Positions 28,370 through 37,840 of a DNA stretch of 61,289 bases are shown in pieces. The position numbers and the translations under genes were made by a program. Under the pieces are notes generated by a model. That model was not told the origin of the DNA, made no database searches, and saw nothing but the letters and a program-made list of their open reading frames with translations. How positions within the stretch are numbered: position 1 is the stretch's first letter; every line of letters starts with the position of its first letter. The stretch comes from Hoeflea sp. BAL378 (GTDB taxonomy: Bacteria; Pseudomonadota; Alphaproteobacteria; Rhizobiales; Rhizobiaceae), in assembly GCF_000759435.1 (NCBI RefSeq), contig NZ_JRJG01000022.1, positions 1 to 61,289 on the forward strand. Reading direction: 5' to 3'.

Positions 28370-29163
28370 GCGGCGTCGTCGATGTGCTGATCGAACGATT
28401 GCATGGACGCATGCCGCGCCATGCGATCGTGCTGGGCTCGGGGTTGGGCGCGCTGGTCGAGACCGTCGCCGACCCCGTCCGCATCCCCTATTGCGACCTG
28501 CCCGGTTTTCCCGAAAGCGGCGTGTCGGGCCATGCCGGCGAGGTGGTGGCGGGCCATATCGGGGCAACCCCGGTGATCATGCTGTCGGGACGGGTGCATT
28601 ACTACGAGCACGGCCATGCCGACGCCATGCGCGTGCCGCTCGAGGCGCTCAAGGGCATCGGCGTGACCCATCTGATCCTGACCAATTCCGCGGGCTCGCT
28701 CAGGGACGACATGCCGCCCGGTTCGGTGATGCGGATCGCCGACCACATCAATTTCTCGGGCGCCAATCCGCTCATCGGCGAGGAGAGCGACCGCCGCTTC
28801 GTCGGCATGACCAGCGCCTATGATGCGGATCTCGCCAGCCGCCTGACGGCCGCGGCCGAAGCCGCCGGGACCCGGTTGCATGAGGGCGTCTACATGTGGT
28901 TCTCAGGCCCGAGTTTCGAAACGCCGGCGGAAATCCGCATGGCGCGCACGCTCGGCGCCGATGCGGTCGGCATGTCGACCGTCCCGGAGGTCATTCTCGC
29001 CCGCTTTCTCGGAATGAAGGTGGCGGCCGCCTCGGTGATCACCAATTTCGGCGCCGGCATGACCGGCGGCGAACTCAGCCATCAGGAGACCAAGGACATG
29101 GCGCCGATCGGAGGCAAGCGGCTCGCGGCCATTCTGACGCGCCTCATCGGAGATTTCGCATGA
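28366..29163 (+). CDS. punA: Purine nucleoside phosphorylase (trimeric type)
   Basis: The 265-residue enzyme carries the family-2 pattern: the phosphate loop IVLGSGLGAL (about residues 18-27), then SGRVHYYEHG with the phosphate-binding His/Tyr region. ILTNSAGSLRDDMPPGS and GPSFETPAEIRMARTLGADAVGMSTVPE are the purine-site signature. It phosphorolyses inosine, guanosine and their deoxy forms to base plus (deoxy)ribose-1-phosphate. ATGA overlaps tie it to cdd and deoC. Phosphopentomutase deoB, which handles its sugar product, is encoded 8 kb further on the other strand. Confidence 0.94.
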   Translation: MSGVVDVLIERLHGRMPRHAIVLGSGLGALVETVADPVRIPYCDLPGFPESGVSGHAGEVVAGHIGATPVIMLSGRVHYYEHGHADAMRVPLEALKGIGVTHLILTNSAGSLRDDMPPGSVMRIADHINFSGANPLIGEESDRRFVGMTSAYDADLASRLTAAAEAAGTRLHEGVYMWFSGPSFETPAEIRMARTLGADAVGMSTVPEVILARFLGMKVAAASVITNFGAGMTGGELSHQETKDMAPIGGKRLAAILTRLIGDFA

Positions 29164-30182
29164 GCACGAAAACCGCCCAGGCGGAGGGCGAACGCGCCGC
29201 CACGGGATCGGAGCTGGTGGCGCTCGCCCCCGTCCGAGACCGCAATGCCGGCACGGACTTCACGCCGGCCCTGTTCGAGACCATGTCGGTCAACCTGTCG
29301 GCCACCGAGCGGCGCGTGGCGACGCTCGGCGCGCGGCGGACGGTGAAGAAGGCCTGGCAGGCCGCCTGGCTCATCCGGGCCATCGAATGCATCGACCTGA
29401 CGACGCTCGCCGGCGACGACACGCCGGGCAAGGTCGAGCGGCTCTGCGCCAAGGCGCGCAACCCGCTCCGGGCCGACCTGGTCAAGGCGCTGGGGCTCGA
29501 GGACTACCGCCTGACCACCGGCGCCGTCTGCGTCTATCCGATGATGGTGGCGACCGCGGTCCGGGCGCTCGAGGGATCGGGGATTCCCGTGGCCTCGGTG
29601 GCGACCGGCTTTCCCGCCGGCCTGACGCCGATGCAGGACCGGCTGGCCGAGATCCGCTACGCCGTCGGCGAAGGCGCCCACGAGATCGACATCGTCATCT
29701 CCCGCCGCCACGTGCTGACCGGCAACTGGGCGGCGCTCTACGACGAGGTGCGGGCGATGCGCGAGGCCTGCGGCGAGGCCCACATGAAGGCGATCCTCGC
29801 CACCGGCGAGCTCAAGACCCTGTCCAATGTCTATCGCGCGTCGATGGTGTCGATGATGGCCGGGGCCGATTTCGTCAAGACCTCGACCGGCATGGAAGCG
29901 GTCAACGCGACGCTGCCGGTGAGTCTGACCATGGTCCGCTCGGTGCGTGACTATCTCGACCTCACCGGACAGGTCTGCGGCTTCAAGCCCGCCGGCGGCA
30001 TCCGCACCACCAAGGACGCAATCGCCTGGCTGATCCTGATGAAGGAGGAGCTCGGCAACGACTGGCTGAAGCCCGACCTGTTCCGGTTCGGCGCGAGCTC
30101 GCTTCTGGGCGACATCGAACGCCAGATCGAACACAATGTGACCGGCCGCTATTCGTCGGCCGACCGCCACGGCCTGGCGTGA
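29160..30182 (+). CDS. deoC: Deoxyribose-phosphate aldolase
   Basis: The 340-residue class I aldolase has the Schiff-base lysine K240 in DFVKTSTG. The other catalytic residues are near D177 in EIDIVIS and in KPAGGIRTTKDAI. It is the long form with about 70 extra N-terminal residues, like animal and many alphaproteobacterial DERAs. It splits 2-deoxyribose-5-phosphate into glyceraldehyde-3-phosphate and acetaldehyde. The gene is ATGA-coupled to the phosphorylase and followed after 10 bases by a tandem aldehyde dehydrogenase, a likely sink for the acetaldehyde. Confidence 0.96.
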   Translation: MSTKTAQAEGERAATGSELVALAPVRDRNAGTDFTPALFETMSVNLSATERRVATLGARRTVKKAWQAAWLIRAIECIDLTTLAGDDTPGKVERLCAKARNPLRADLVKALGLEDYRLTTGAVCVYPMMVATAVRALEGSGIPVASVATGFPAGLTPMQDRLAEIRYAVGEGAHEIDIVISRRHVLTGNWAALYDEVRAMREACGEAHMKAILATGELKTLSNVYRASMVSMMAGADFVKTSTGMEAVNATLPVSLTMVRSVRDYLDLTGQVCGFKPAGGIRTTKDAIAWLILMKEELGNDWLKPDLFRFGASSLLGDIERQIEHNVTGRYSSADRHGLA

Positions 30183-30192
30183 GGAGCGCTTC

Positions 30193-32586
30193 ATGAACAC
30201 GATCAGGGATATTCTCGACACCATGGATTACGGTCCCGCGCCCGAGGACGCCACCGATGTGCGGGCCTGGCTGGCGCGCCACGAGGCGGGGTTCGGCCAC
30301 TTCATCGGCGGCGCCTTCACCAAGGTGAAGGGCGAGACCTTCACGGTGTCCAACCCCGCCAATGGCCAGAAGCTCGCCCAAGTGGCCGTCGCCGATGCGG
30401 GCGATGTCGACCGGGCGGTGAATGCGGCGGCGAAGGCGCTCAAGACCTGGCGGGCGCTGTCGGGGAATGAGCGCGCGCGGCATCTCTATGCGCTGGCCCG
30501 CCACGTGCAGAAGCACACCCGCTTTCTCGCCGTGCTCGAAACCCTCGACAACGGCAAGACCATCCGCGAGACCCGCGACATCGACGTGCCGCTGGTGGCG
30601 CGGCATTTCTACCATCACGCCGGCTGGGCCGAGCTCCGCGACGACGTCTTCCCCGGCCAGGAGCCGGTCGGCGTCTGCGGCCAGATCATCCCCTGGAACT
30701 TTCCGCTGCTGATGCTCGCCTGGAAGGTGGCGCCGGCGCTGGCCGCGGGCTGCACGGTGGTGCTGAAATCCGCCGAACACACGCCCCTGACGGCGATTGC
30801 CTTCGCCGAGATCTGCGCTGAAGCTGGTCTTCCGGCGGGCGTGTTCAACCTCGTCAACGGCGCCGGCGAGACCGGCGCGCTGCTCGCCGGCCACGAGGGC
30901 GTGGCCAAGCTCGCCTTCACCGGCTCGACCGCCGTGGGACGGCTGCTGCGCCGCCAGACTGCCGGCTCCGGCAAGAAACTCTCGCTCGAACTCGGCGGCA
31001 AGTCGCCCTTCATCGTCTTCGAGAACGCCGATCTCGACGCCGCCATCGAAGGCGTCGTCGACGCCATCTGGTTCAACCAGGGCGAGGTCTGCTGCGCCGG
31101 CTCGCGCGCCATCGTCCAGGAAGGCATCGCCGACAGGTTCCACGACAAGTTGCGCGCCCGTATGGAGAAACTCAGGGTCGGCGATCCGCTCGACAAGTCG
31201 ATGGACATGGGCGCGGTGGTGGCCCCGGTGCAGATCGAGCAGATCACCGCGAAGGTGAAGGCCGGCATCGCCGAGGGCGGCCAGATGTGGCAGCCGAGCT
31301 GGGCGCACACGGTGGCGACCGGCGGCGGCTGCTTCTTCCCGCCGACGCTGTTCACCCATGTGGCGCCGTCCTCGACGCTGGCGCAGGAGGAGATCTTCGG
31401 GCCGGTGCTGGCCTCGATGACCTTCCGCACGCCCGCCGAAGCGGTGCAGCTCGCCAACAATTCGCGCTATGGCCTGGCCGCCTCGGTCTGGTCGCAGAAC
31501 CTCGACGAGGCCTTCGACGCGGCCCGCACACTCAAGTCGGGGATCGTCTGGATCAACTCCACCAACCTGTTCGACGCCTCCGCCGGCTTCGGCGGCTACA
31601 AGGAAAGCGGCTTCGGCCGCGAGGGCGGCCGCGAAGGCATGCGCGAATACCTGGTTCCCGCCTTCCAGGCGAAGGCCAAGGCGCTGCCCGAAAGTGCGCC
31701 GCTTGCCGCGCCGACGCCCGCACCGGGCCCCGCATCGGGCGGCGGGCTCGACCGCACGGTCAAGCTCTATGTCGGCGGCAAGCAGGCGCGGCCCGATTCG
31801 GGCTATTCCTATCCCGTCACCGGCCCCAAGGGCCGGCATCTGGCGGAAGTGGGCCTGGGCAACCGCAAGGACATCCGCAACGCGGTGGAGGCGGCGCACA
31901 AGGCCTCGGCCTGGAGCGGCATGACCGGCCACGCCCGGGCGCAGGTGCTCTATTTCCTGGCCGAGAACCTCGAGCTGCGCGCCGCCGAATTCGCCGCCCG
32001 GCTTGCCGACGCCGGCGCTTCGGCCTCGGCCGCCCGGCGCGAGGTCGAGGCCTCGGTGGCCCGCATCATGCATTACGCCGCCTGGGCCGACAAATATGAC
32101 GGCGCGGTGCGCGCTCCCGACAAGCGGATGCTGACGCTCGCGCTCAACGAGCCCTGGGAGGTGATGGGGATTTCCTGCCCCGACGAGGCACCGCTCTTGG
32201 GCTTCGTCTCGCTGGTCATGCCGGCGATCGCCATGGGCAACCGGGTCGTGGCTACCCCGTCGCAAAGCCAGCCGCTGGCGGCTTGCGATCTCTACCAGGT
32301 GCTCGACACCTCCGACGTGCCCGGCGGCGTCGTCAACATCGTCACCGGCGACCGCGACACGCTCGCCGACACGATGGCCAAGCATGACGACATCGCAGCA
32401 CTCTGGTATTTCGGCGGGACGAAGGGCACCGAGCTGGTCGAGCGCGAATCGGCCGGCAATCTCAAGGCGGTGTGGGCCAACAACGGCAAGGCCCGCGACT
32501 GGTTCGACGCTACTCAGGGCCAGGGCGAGGAATTCCTGTTCCACGCCGTGCGCATCAAGACCGTGTGGACGCCGTTCGGCGTGTGA
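30193..32586 (+). CDS. ALDH16-type tandem aldehyde dehydrogenase
   Basis: The 797-residue protein joins two aldehyde dehydrogenase domains. The first (about 35-490) is complete: N169 in IPWNFPLL, K192 in LKSAEHTP, E266 in LELGGKSP and catalytic C300 in NQGEVCCAGSR. A Pro/Ala linker (about 497-520) leads to a second, shortened domain (from VKLYVGGKQ, about 522-797) with no catalytic cysteine motif. This is the ALDH16 architecture; bacterial members keep the active-site cysteine that human ALDH16A1 lacks. Set between deoC and deoA with 10-base and 9-base gaps, it probably oxidises the acetaldehyde released by DeoC to acetate with NAD. Reaction inferred from context. Confidence 0.9.
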   Translation: MNTIRDILDTMDYGPAPEDATDVRAWLARHEAGFGHFIGGAFTKVKGETFTVSNPANGQKLAQVAVADAGDVDRAVNAAAKALKTWRALSGNERARHLYALARHVQKHTRFLAVLETLDNGKTIRETRDIDVPLVARHFYHHAGWAELRDDVFPGQEPVGVCGQIIPWNFPLLMLAWKVAPALAAGCTVVLKSAEHTPLTAIAFAEICAEAGLPAGVFNLVNGAGETGALLAGHEGVAKLAFTGSTAVGRLLRRQTAGSGKKLSLELGGKSPFIVFENADLDAAIEGVVDAIWFNQGEVCCAGSRAIVQEGIADRFHDKLRARMEKLRVGDPLDKSMDMGAVVAPVQIEQITAKVKAGIAEGGQMWQPSWAHTVATGGGCFFPPTLFTHVAPSSTLAQEEIFGPVLASMTFRTPAEAVQLANNSRYGLAASVWSQNLDEAFDAARTLKSGIVWINSTNLFDASAGFGGYKESGFGREGGREGMREYLVPAFQAKAKALPESAPLAAPTPAPGPASGGGLDRTVKLYVGGKQARPDSGYSYPVTGPKGRHLAEVGLGNRKDIRNAVEAAHKASAWSGMTGHARAQVLYFLAENLELRAAEFAARLADAGASASAARREVEASVARIMHYAAWADKYDGAVRAPDKRMLTLALNEPWEVMGISCPDEAPLLGFVSLVMPAIAMGNRVVATPSQSQPLAACDLYQVLDTSDVPGGVVNIVTGDRDTLADTMAKHDDIAALWYFGGTKGTELVERESAGNLKAVWANNGKARDWFDATQGQGEEFLFHAVRIKTVWTPFGV

Positions 32587-32595
32587 GGGTACATC

Positions 32596-33906
32596 ATGCT
32601 CACCCAGGAAATCATCCGAACCAAGCGCGATGGCGGCGAGCTCGGGGCAGCCGACATCTCGGCCTTCGTCCGCGGCCTGACCGACGAAAGCGTCACTGAA
32701 GGCCAGGTCGCGGCGCTGGCGATGGCGGTGTTCTTCCGGGGCATGAGCCGCGCCGAGGCGGTGGCGCTGACGCTGGCCATGCGCGATTCGGGCGAGGTGC
32801 TCGCCTGGCCGGAACTCGACCGGCCGGTGGTCGACAAGCATTCGACCGGCGGGGTGGGCGACAATGTCTCGCTGATGCTGGCGCCGATCGCCGCGGCCTG
32901 CGGCCTGGCGGTGCCGATGATCTCCGGCCGCGGCCTCGGCCACACCGGCGGCACGCTCGACAAGATGGAATCGATCCCCGGTTACCAGGCGATGCCGGAC
33001 AATGCGCTGTTCCGCAAGGTGGTGGGCTCGGTGGGCTGCGCCATCATCGGCCAGACCGGCAACCTCGCGCCGGCCGACAAGCGCTTCTACGGCATCCGCG
33101 ACGTGACGGCGACGGTCGAATCGGTGCCGCTGATCACCGCCTCGATCCTGTCCAAAAAGCTCGCCGCGGGCCTGGGCGCCCTGGTGCTCGACGTGAAAAG
33201 CGGCAACGGCGCCTTCATGGACACGCCCGAGCGCTCGCTCGAACTGGCCCGCTCGCTGGTCGAGGTGGCCGTCGGCGCCGGCATGCCGACCACGGCGCTG
33301 GTCACGGACATGAACCAGCCCCTGGCGAGCGCCGCCGGCAATGCTGTCGAAGTCAGGAACGCCGCCGATTTCCTCAAGGGTGCTGCGCGCGATCCGCGCC
33401 TCCGCGAGGTCACGCTGGCGCTCGCCGCCGAGATGCTGGTTTTGGGCGGCCTGGCCGCGACCGCGGAGGACGGGCTTGCCCGGGCGCGCGCCGCGCTGGA
33501 AGACGGTCGCGCCGCCGAGATCTTCAACCGGATGGTGCATGCGCTGGGCGGGCCGCCCGATTTCCTCGCCGCTCCCGACCTGCATCTCGGCGCGGCGCCG
33601 TTGAAGACGGCGCTCACCGCCGGCCGCGACGGCTATGTGACGGGCTACGACACCCGCGGCGTAGGCCTCTGCGTCGTGGCCCTTGGCGGCGGCCGCACCC
33701 GGCCGGGCGATCCGGTCGATCATGCGGTGGGACTGACGGGATTGTTGCCCGTCGGCGCGCGGGTCGAGCGCGACACGCCGATCGCCTTCGTCCACGCCCG
33801 CACCGAGGAGCAGGTCGCTCAAGCGCGCGCGCAGATGCGCAAGGCGGTGACGATCGGCGACGCCGCGCCGGAAGTCGCGCCGGCCATTCTGAGCCGCCAG
33901 GGCTAG
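32596..33906 (+). CDS. deoA: Thymidine phosphorylase
   Basis: The 436-residue enzyme has the phosphate-site motif VVDKHSTGGVGDN (residues 78-90, Lys81), the family signature SGRGLGHTGGTLDKMESIPG and the C-terminal barrel-sandwich domain. It phosphorolyses thymidine and deoxyuridine to the base and deoxyribose-1-phosphate, completing the pyrimidine branch with cdd. It is the last plus-strand gene of the importer-deo operon and converges with a retropepsin-like gene 88 bases later. Start at the ATG at 32596, 9 bases after the previous stop. Length and motifs match DeoA rather than the uridine-specific Pdp, though specificity is not certain. Confidence 0.95.
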   Translation: MLTQEIIRTKRDGGELGAADISAFVRGLTDESVTEGQVAALAMAVFFRGMSRAEAVALTLAMRDSGEVLAWPELDRPVVDKHSTGGVGDNVSLMLAPIAAACGLAVPMISGRGLGHTGGTLDKMESIPGYQAMPDNALFRKVVGSVGCAIIGQTGNLAPADKRFYGIRDVTATVESVPLITASILSKKLAAGLGALVLDVKSGNGAFMDTPERSLELARSLVEVAVGAGMPTTALVTDMNQPLASAAGNAVEVRNAADFLKGAARDPRLREVTLALAAEMLVLGGLAATAEDGLARARAALEDGRAAEIFNRMVHALGGPPDFLAAPDLHLGAAPLKTALTAGRDGYVTGYDTRGVGLCVVALGGGRTRPGDPVDHAVGLTGLLPVGARVERDTPIAFVHARTEEQVAQARAQMRKAVTIGDAAPEVAPAILSRQG

Positions 33907-33994
33907 GCTTTAGCACAGGGGAATGTCAGGCGTCCGTGCGCCGCATCCGGCAGGGCGCGCGGGACGGGCCGGCGACTCGGCGTGGCCGCGCGCG

Positions 33995-34549
33995 TCAGTT
34001 GACCAGTTCGAGCCGGTTGTTGGCGACGCGGTAGGAATGCAGCTTCGACATGAAGCTCATGCCGATCAGCGTCGCCGACAGCGCCTGGTCGTCGAGCACG
34101 AAGGCCTCGACGTCGTGGACGGTGACCGACCCCACCTCGATGCGGTCGATGCGGACCAGGGCGGCGTTGGCCAGGCCGTTGGCGGTGCGGACCTCATGCC
34201 GGAAATCGGAATTGGCCGGCGCCAGGCCGATCGTGCGCGCTGTGGACCGGTTGATGGCCACAAAGGTCGCCCCGGTGTCGACCAGCCCGCGGACGGCACG
34301 GCCGTTGATGTGGAAATCGGCGGTGAAATGGCCTTCCTTGCTCAGCGGGATGCTGGCGGCCCGGACCCCGGTCGCATAATGCGCCTGCGGCTTGGCGGCG
34401 GCGGGCTGAACCGAGGCGGCGACCCGCTGCGGCGCCGTTTCGGCCGTTCCGGCCTCCGTGGACAGGTAGGCCGAGATGTCCTGCGCATAATAGGGCAGGC
34501 CGGACACGGCCAGCACCGCACAGGAGATGAGGAAGAGATTCTTGAACAT
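33995..34549 (-). CDS. Membrane-anchored retropepsin-like aspartic protease (TIGR02281 type)
   Basis: The 184-residue protein has a single N-terminal hydrophobic segment (NLFLISCAVLAVSGLPYYAQ), an Ala/Pro-rich linker to about residue 65 and one clan-AA aspartic protease half. The catalytic motif is LVDTGATFVAI with the Asp at about residue 91, and the partner strand ends at LIGMSFMSKL. One DTGA per chain means it must dimerise, as retroviral proteases do. The domain probably faces the periplasm. Such proteins are common in alphaproteobacteria but their substrates are mostly unknown. The gene stands alone between deoA and upp. Confidence 0.85.
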   Translation of the reverse strand: MFKNLFLISCAVLAVSGLPYYAQDISAYLSTEAGTAETAPQRVAASVQPAAAKPQAHYATGVRAASIPLSKEGHFTADFHINGRAVRGLVDTGATFVAINRSTARTIGLAPANSDFRHEVRTANGLANAALVRIDRIEVGSVTVHDVEAFVLDDQALSATLIGMSFMSKLHSYRVANNRLELVN

Positions 34550-34717
34550 GCCGGGACTCCGAAACTACCGGCCCATTGAACAGCCATGACGCTAACGGCG
34601 CATGAAAATTCGGGCCGGCCGCGCCGGAAATCCGTTTGTTTGGTTAAGCGGGCGCAAACGCCGGTCCTTGCCGCCTTGCATCCTCGCGGGCCCGGCAGGG
34701 CCGCCTCGGCCGTGGCG

Positions 34718-35347
34718 CTACTTGGTGCCGTACATGCGGTCGCCGGCGTCGCCCAGGCCCGGTACGATATAGCCTTTCTCGTTGAGATGGCTGTCGATGG
34801 AGGCGGTGAAGATCGGCACGTCGGGATGCGCCTTCTGGAAGTTGCGGATGCCTTCGGGCGCCGCCAGCAGGCACAGGAAGCGGATGTTGCGCGCGCCGCG
34901 TTCCTTCAGCTTGTCGATCGAGGCGATCGAGGAATTGCCGGTGGCGAGCATCGGGTCGACGACGATCACCAGCCGGTTGCTGATGTCCTCGGGCGCCTTG
35001 AAGTAATATTCGATCGCCTCCAGCGTCTCGTGGTCGCGATAGACGCCGATATGGGCGACGCGAGCGGAGGGAACCAGATCGAGCATGCCTTCGAGCAGGC
35101 CGTTGCCAGCGCGCAGGATCGAGGCGAACACCAGCTTCTTGCCCTCGAGCACCGGCGATTCGATCTCGGTCAGCGGCGTTTCGATGCGCTCCATCGTCAG
35201 TTCGAGATCGCGGGTGATCTCGTAGCACATCAGCGTTGAAATCTCCCGCAGCAGCCGCCGGAACCCCGCCGTCGAGGTCTCCTTCTTGCGCATGAAGGTG
35301 AGTTTGTGCTGCACCAGCGGATGATCGATAATCGTGACGCCGTCCAT
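34718..35347 (-). CDS. upp: Uracil phosphoribosyltransferase
   Basis: The 209-residue enzyme shows the uracil-PRTase start [35 protein letters not shown] and the PRPP-binding loop [11 protein letters not shown] (131-140). It ends with the uracil-contacting [16 protein letters not shown]. It converts uracil released by DeoA/Cdd action to UMP. It lies downstream of deoB-add on the same strand, separated by 176 bases that hold no gene and presumably its own promoter. Length and motifs are normal. Confidence 0.96.
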   Translation of the reverse strand: MDGVTIIDHPLVQHKLTFMRKKETSTAGFRRLLREISTLMCYEITRDLELTMERIETPLTEIESPVLEGKKLVFASILRAGNGLLEGMLDLVPSARVAHIGVYRDHETLEAIEYYFKAPEDISNRLVIVVDPMLATGNSSIASIDKLKERGARNIRFLCLLAAPEGIRNFQKAHPDVPIFTASIDSHLNEKGYIVPGLGDAGDRMYGTK

Positions 35348-35523
35348 CTTGTCCTGCCTCGAAACTGCGACCGGACACCGCGTCGATCACCACAATCGAT
35401 CCGCGGACGAGGTCCCGCCTGGAAAACCGCCTGCGCCAGCCTGGAAGAGCCTAGGCAGCGCACGGCAAGCCGATGCTGATTTAGACACCGATTGAGCGGT
35501 TCCGGCAACCACCCGGAGCCATT

Positions 35524-36492
35524 TCAGTCAAGCTGTCCCAAGAGAAATGCGCGGGTCGGCGCGTCGACGAAGGCCGCCTCGAGCGAGGTGCGCGTGATCG
35601 CGGTCAGTTGCGCGGCGTCGTAGCCCCAGGCTTCGGCCGCCATCTCGTACTCCCGGCCGATCGAGGAGCCGAAATGCGGTGGATCGTCGGAGCTCAGCGT
35701 CACCTTGACGCCGGCGCGGCGCATCCGGTCGAACGGATGCCGGGCCATGTCGGGATAGAGCCCGAGCGCCAGGTTGGAGCCGGGGCAGACTTCCAGCACC
35801 ACGCCCTCCTCGGCGATGCGCTTCACCAGCGCCTCGTCCTCGATGGCGCGGACGCCGTGGCCAATCCGGGACGGGCGGACATGGTCGAGCGCATCGCGCA
35901 CGCTGTCGGGCCCCGCCAGCTCGCCGGCATGGATGGTGATGCCAAGGCCGGCGTCGCGGGCGATGTCGAAGGCGCGGGCGAACTCGGCGACACGGCCGAA
36001 GCGCTCCTCGCCGGCCATGCCGAAACCGGTGATCAGAGGATGCGGCCGGCTCGCCGCCAGCCCCGCCGCCGCCTCGACCTTCTCGGCGCCGAAATGCCGG
36101 ATGCCGACGACGATCATCCGGCATTCGATGCCGGTCGAGGCTTTGGCCGCTTCGATGCCCTGGGCGAGGCCGTCGAAATAGCTTTCCGGCGTCAGCCCCG
36201 CGGCGCTCGCATGATCGGGGGAAACGAAGATCTCGGCATAGATGGCGTTCTCGGCGGCGATCCCCTCGAGATAGGTCTGGGCCAGCAGCGCGTAGTCCTG
36301 CGGCGTGCGGAACAGCGCCGCGGCGCCGTCATAGGCCGTCAGGAACTCGGTGAAGTCGGACCAGACATAGCGGTCGCCGGAGATGAAGCCGGAGACGTCG
36401 GCCCCGTATTTCTGCGCCTGCGCCATGACCAGCGCCGGCGAGGCGGCGCCTTCGATGTGGCAGTGCAGCTCTGCCTTCCTGACGCCGGTCAC
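35524..36492 (-). CDS. add: Adenosine (or adenine) deaminase
   Basis: The 322-residue metal-dependent deaminase has zinc ligands H10 and H12 in ELHCHIEG. The third His and catalytic Glu are in [12 protein letters not shown], the HGVRA His in [11 protein letters not shown], and the paired Asp in SSDDPPHFG. Most of the C-terminal half resembles adenosine deaminase. However, HxHxEG and SDDPxxFG recall the adenine-deaminase branch of the same family. Either activity fits the operon, since PNP liberates bases from nucleosides. The ATG overlaps the deoB stop by 4 bases. I keep add as the working name. Confidence 0.82.
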   Translation of the reverse strand: MTGVRKAELHCHIEGAASPALVMAQAQKYGADVSGFISGDRYVWSDFTEFLTAYDGAAALFRTPQDYALLAQTYLEGIAAENAIYAEIFVSPDHASAAGLTPESYFDGLAQGIEAAKASTGIECRMIVVGIRHFGAEKVEAAAGLAASRPHPLITGFGMAGEERFGRVAEFARAFDIARDAGLGITIHAGELAGPDSVRDALDHVRPSRIGHGVRAIEDEALVKRIAEEGVVLEVCPGSNLALGLYPDMARHPFDRMRRAGVKVTLSSDDPPHFGSSIGREYEMAAEAWGYDAAQLTAITRTSLEAAFVDAPTRAFLLGQLD

Positions 36493-37709
36493 AGGAAGCT
36501 CGTTCCGCTGGCGAGCGCGGGCAGGCCCAGGTGCCGCGCCAGCGTTGCGCCGATGTCGGCATAGGTCGGGCGCACGCCGATGCTGCGTGCCGCCACGCCG
36601 GGTCCGAAGCCCAGGACCGGCACGCGCTCGCGGGTGTGGTCTGTCCCGCGCCAGGTGGGGTCGCAGCCATGGTCCGCGGTCATCAGCACCAGGTCGCCGG
36701 GCTTGAGCAGCTTGGCGAAGCGCGGCAGCAGCGTGTCGAGCGCCTCGAGCGCGGCGGCATAGCCGGCGACATCGCGGCGGTGGCCGAACAGCATGTCGAA
36801 ATCGACGAAATTGGTGAACACGAGATCGCCATCGGATGCCTCCCCGGCAGCTTTCAGCGTGGCCTCGAACAACGCCGCATTGCCGTTGGCCTTCCGCATG
36901 TCGGTGACGCCCTGGTGGGCGAAGATGTCGCTGATCTTGCCGACGCCGAAGACGCGGTGGCGGCTCTGCTTGACCTGGTCGAGCAGGGTCGGCCCGGGCG
37001 GCGGCACGGAGAAATCGCGGCGGTTGCCGGTACGGTCGAAGCCGGCTTCGGCGGAGCCCACGAAGGGGCGGGCGATCACCCGGCCGATATTGAGCGGATC
37101 GACCAGCTTGCGCACGACCTGGCAGAGCTCGATCAGCCGCTCAAGGCCGAAGCTTTCCTCGTGCGCGGCGATCTGGAACACCGAATCCGACGAGGTGTAG
37201 CAGATCGGCTTGCCGCTTCTCACATGCTCGGCGCCGAGCCGGGCGATGATCTCGGTGCCCGAGGCGTGGCAATTGCCGAGGATTCCCGGCACCTTGCCTT
37301 CCGCCATGATCGCCGCCACCAGCTCGTCGCTGAACGCAGGTCCTTCGTCGGGGAAATAGCCCCAGTCGAACATCACCGGCTGTCCGGCCATTTCCCAATG
37401 TCCCGAGGGCGTGTCCTTGCCGCGCGAGACCTCGCTCGCAGCGCCGTGGATGCCGCGCGGCCGGGCCGCCAGGCTCCAGCCGGCGGGCAGGTTGCCCGAG
37501 GCCGCCAGCGCCGCCTCGCCCAGCCCGAGCGACTGCATGTGCGGCAGCGACAGCGGCCCCTTGCGCAGGCCCGGCCGGTCGGCCAGCCCCGCGGCGCACT
37601 GCTCGGCGATGTGGCCGAGCGTGTTGGCCCCCAGGTCGCCATAGGACTCGGCGTCGGGCGCCCCGCCAATGCCAAAAGAATCAAGAACGAACAGGAATGC
37701 ACGCGCCAT
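36489..37709 (-). CDS. deoB: Phosphopentomutase
   Basis: The 406-residue manganese enzyme of the alkaline-phosphatase superfamily begins [20 protein letters not shown] with metal ligand Asp10. The catalytic-threonine region is [15 protein letters not shown] and the C-terminal metal site is [20 protein letters not shown]. It interconverts (deoxy)ribose-1-phosphate and -5-phosphate, linking the phosphorylases to DeoC. The ATG at 37709 has GGAGA 6 bases upstream; a longer in-frame opening beyond it is an artefact of GC-rich sequence. It is coupled to add and divergent from the PhnD-like gene. Confidence 0.95.
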   Translation of the reverse strand: MARAFLFVLDSFGIGGAPDAESYGDLGANTLGHIAEQCAAGLADRPGLRKGPLSLPHMQSLGLGEAALAASGNLPAGWSLAARPRGIHGAASEVSRGKDTPSGHWEMAGQPVMFDWGYFPDEGPAFSDELVAAIMAEGKVPGILGNCHASGTEIIARLGAEHVRSGKPICYTSSDSVFQIAAHEESFGLERLIELCQVVRKLVDPLNIGRVIARPFVGSAEAGFDRTGNRRDFSVPPPGPTLLDQVKQSRHRVFGVGKISDIFAHQGVTDMRKANGNAALFEATLKAAGEASDGDLVFTNFVDFDMLFGHRRDVAGYAAALEALDTLLPRFAKLLKPGDLVLMTADHGCDPTWRGTDHTRERVPVLGFGPGVAARSIGVRPTYADIGATLARHLGLPALASGTSFL

Positions 37710-37803
37710 GCCGATATCTCCGAGTGACCCGCAAACTAGCCGGATTCGGGCGGCACCGGAAGGGTGGGTATGGGGCCCGCCTGGTAACCTTGTTTTCACC
37801 ATG

Positions 37804-37818
37804 TCCGCAAATCGCGGA
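37804..37818. promoter_or_regulatory. Inverted repeat in the deoB / PhnD-like divergent region
   Basis: TCCGC-AAATC-GCGGA is a perfect 5-bp inverted repeat in the 131-base divergent gap, followed by a TATAAG -10-like element at about 37829 on the plus strand. It may be an operator or part of a promoter; no regulator family can be assigned. Confidence 0.3.
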
Positions 37819-37840
37819 TCGGCCGTGATATAAGGCGGCC

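Noticed and set aside
29983-33822. A 1279-residue minus-strand open frame
   Set aside because: It is the reverse reading of ALDH16 and deoA, with the same shadow composition and no recognisable motif.
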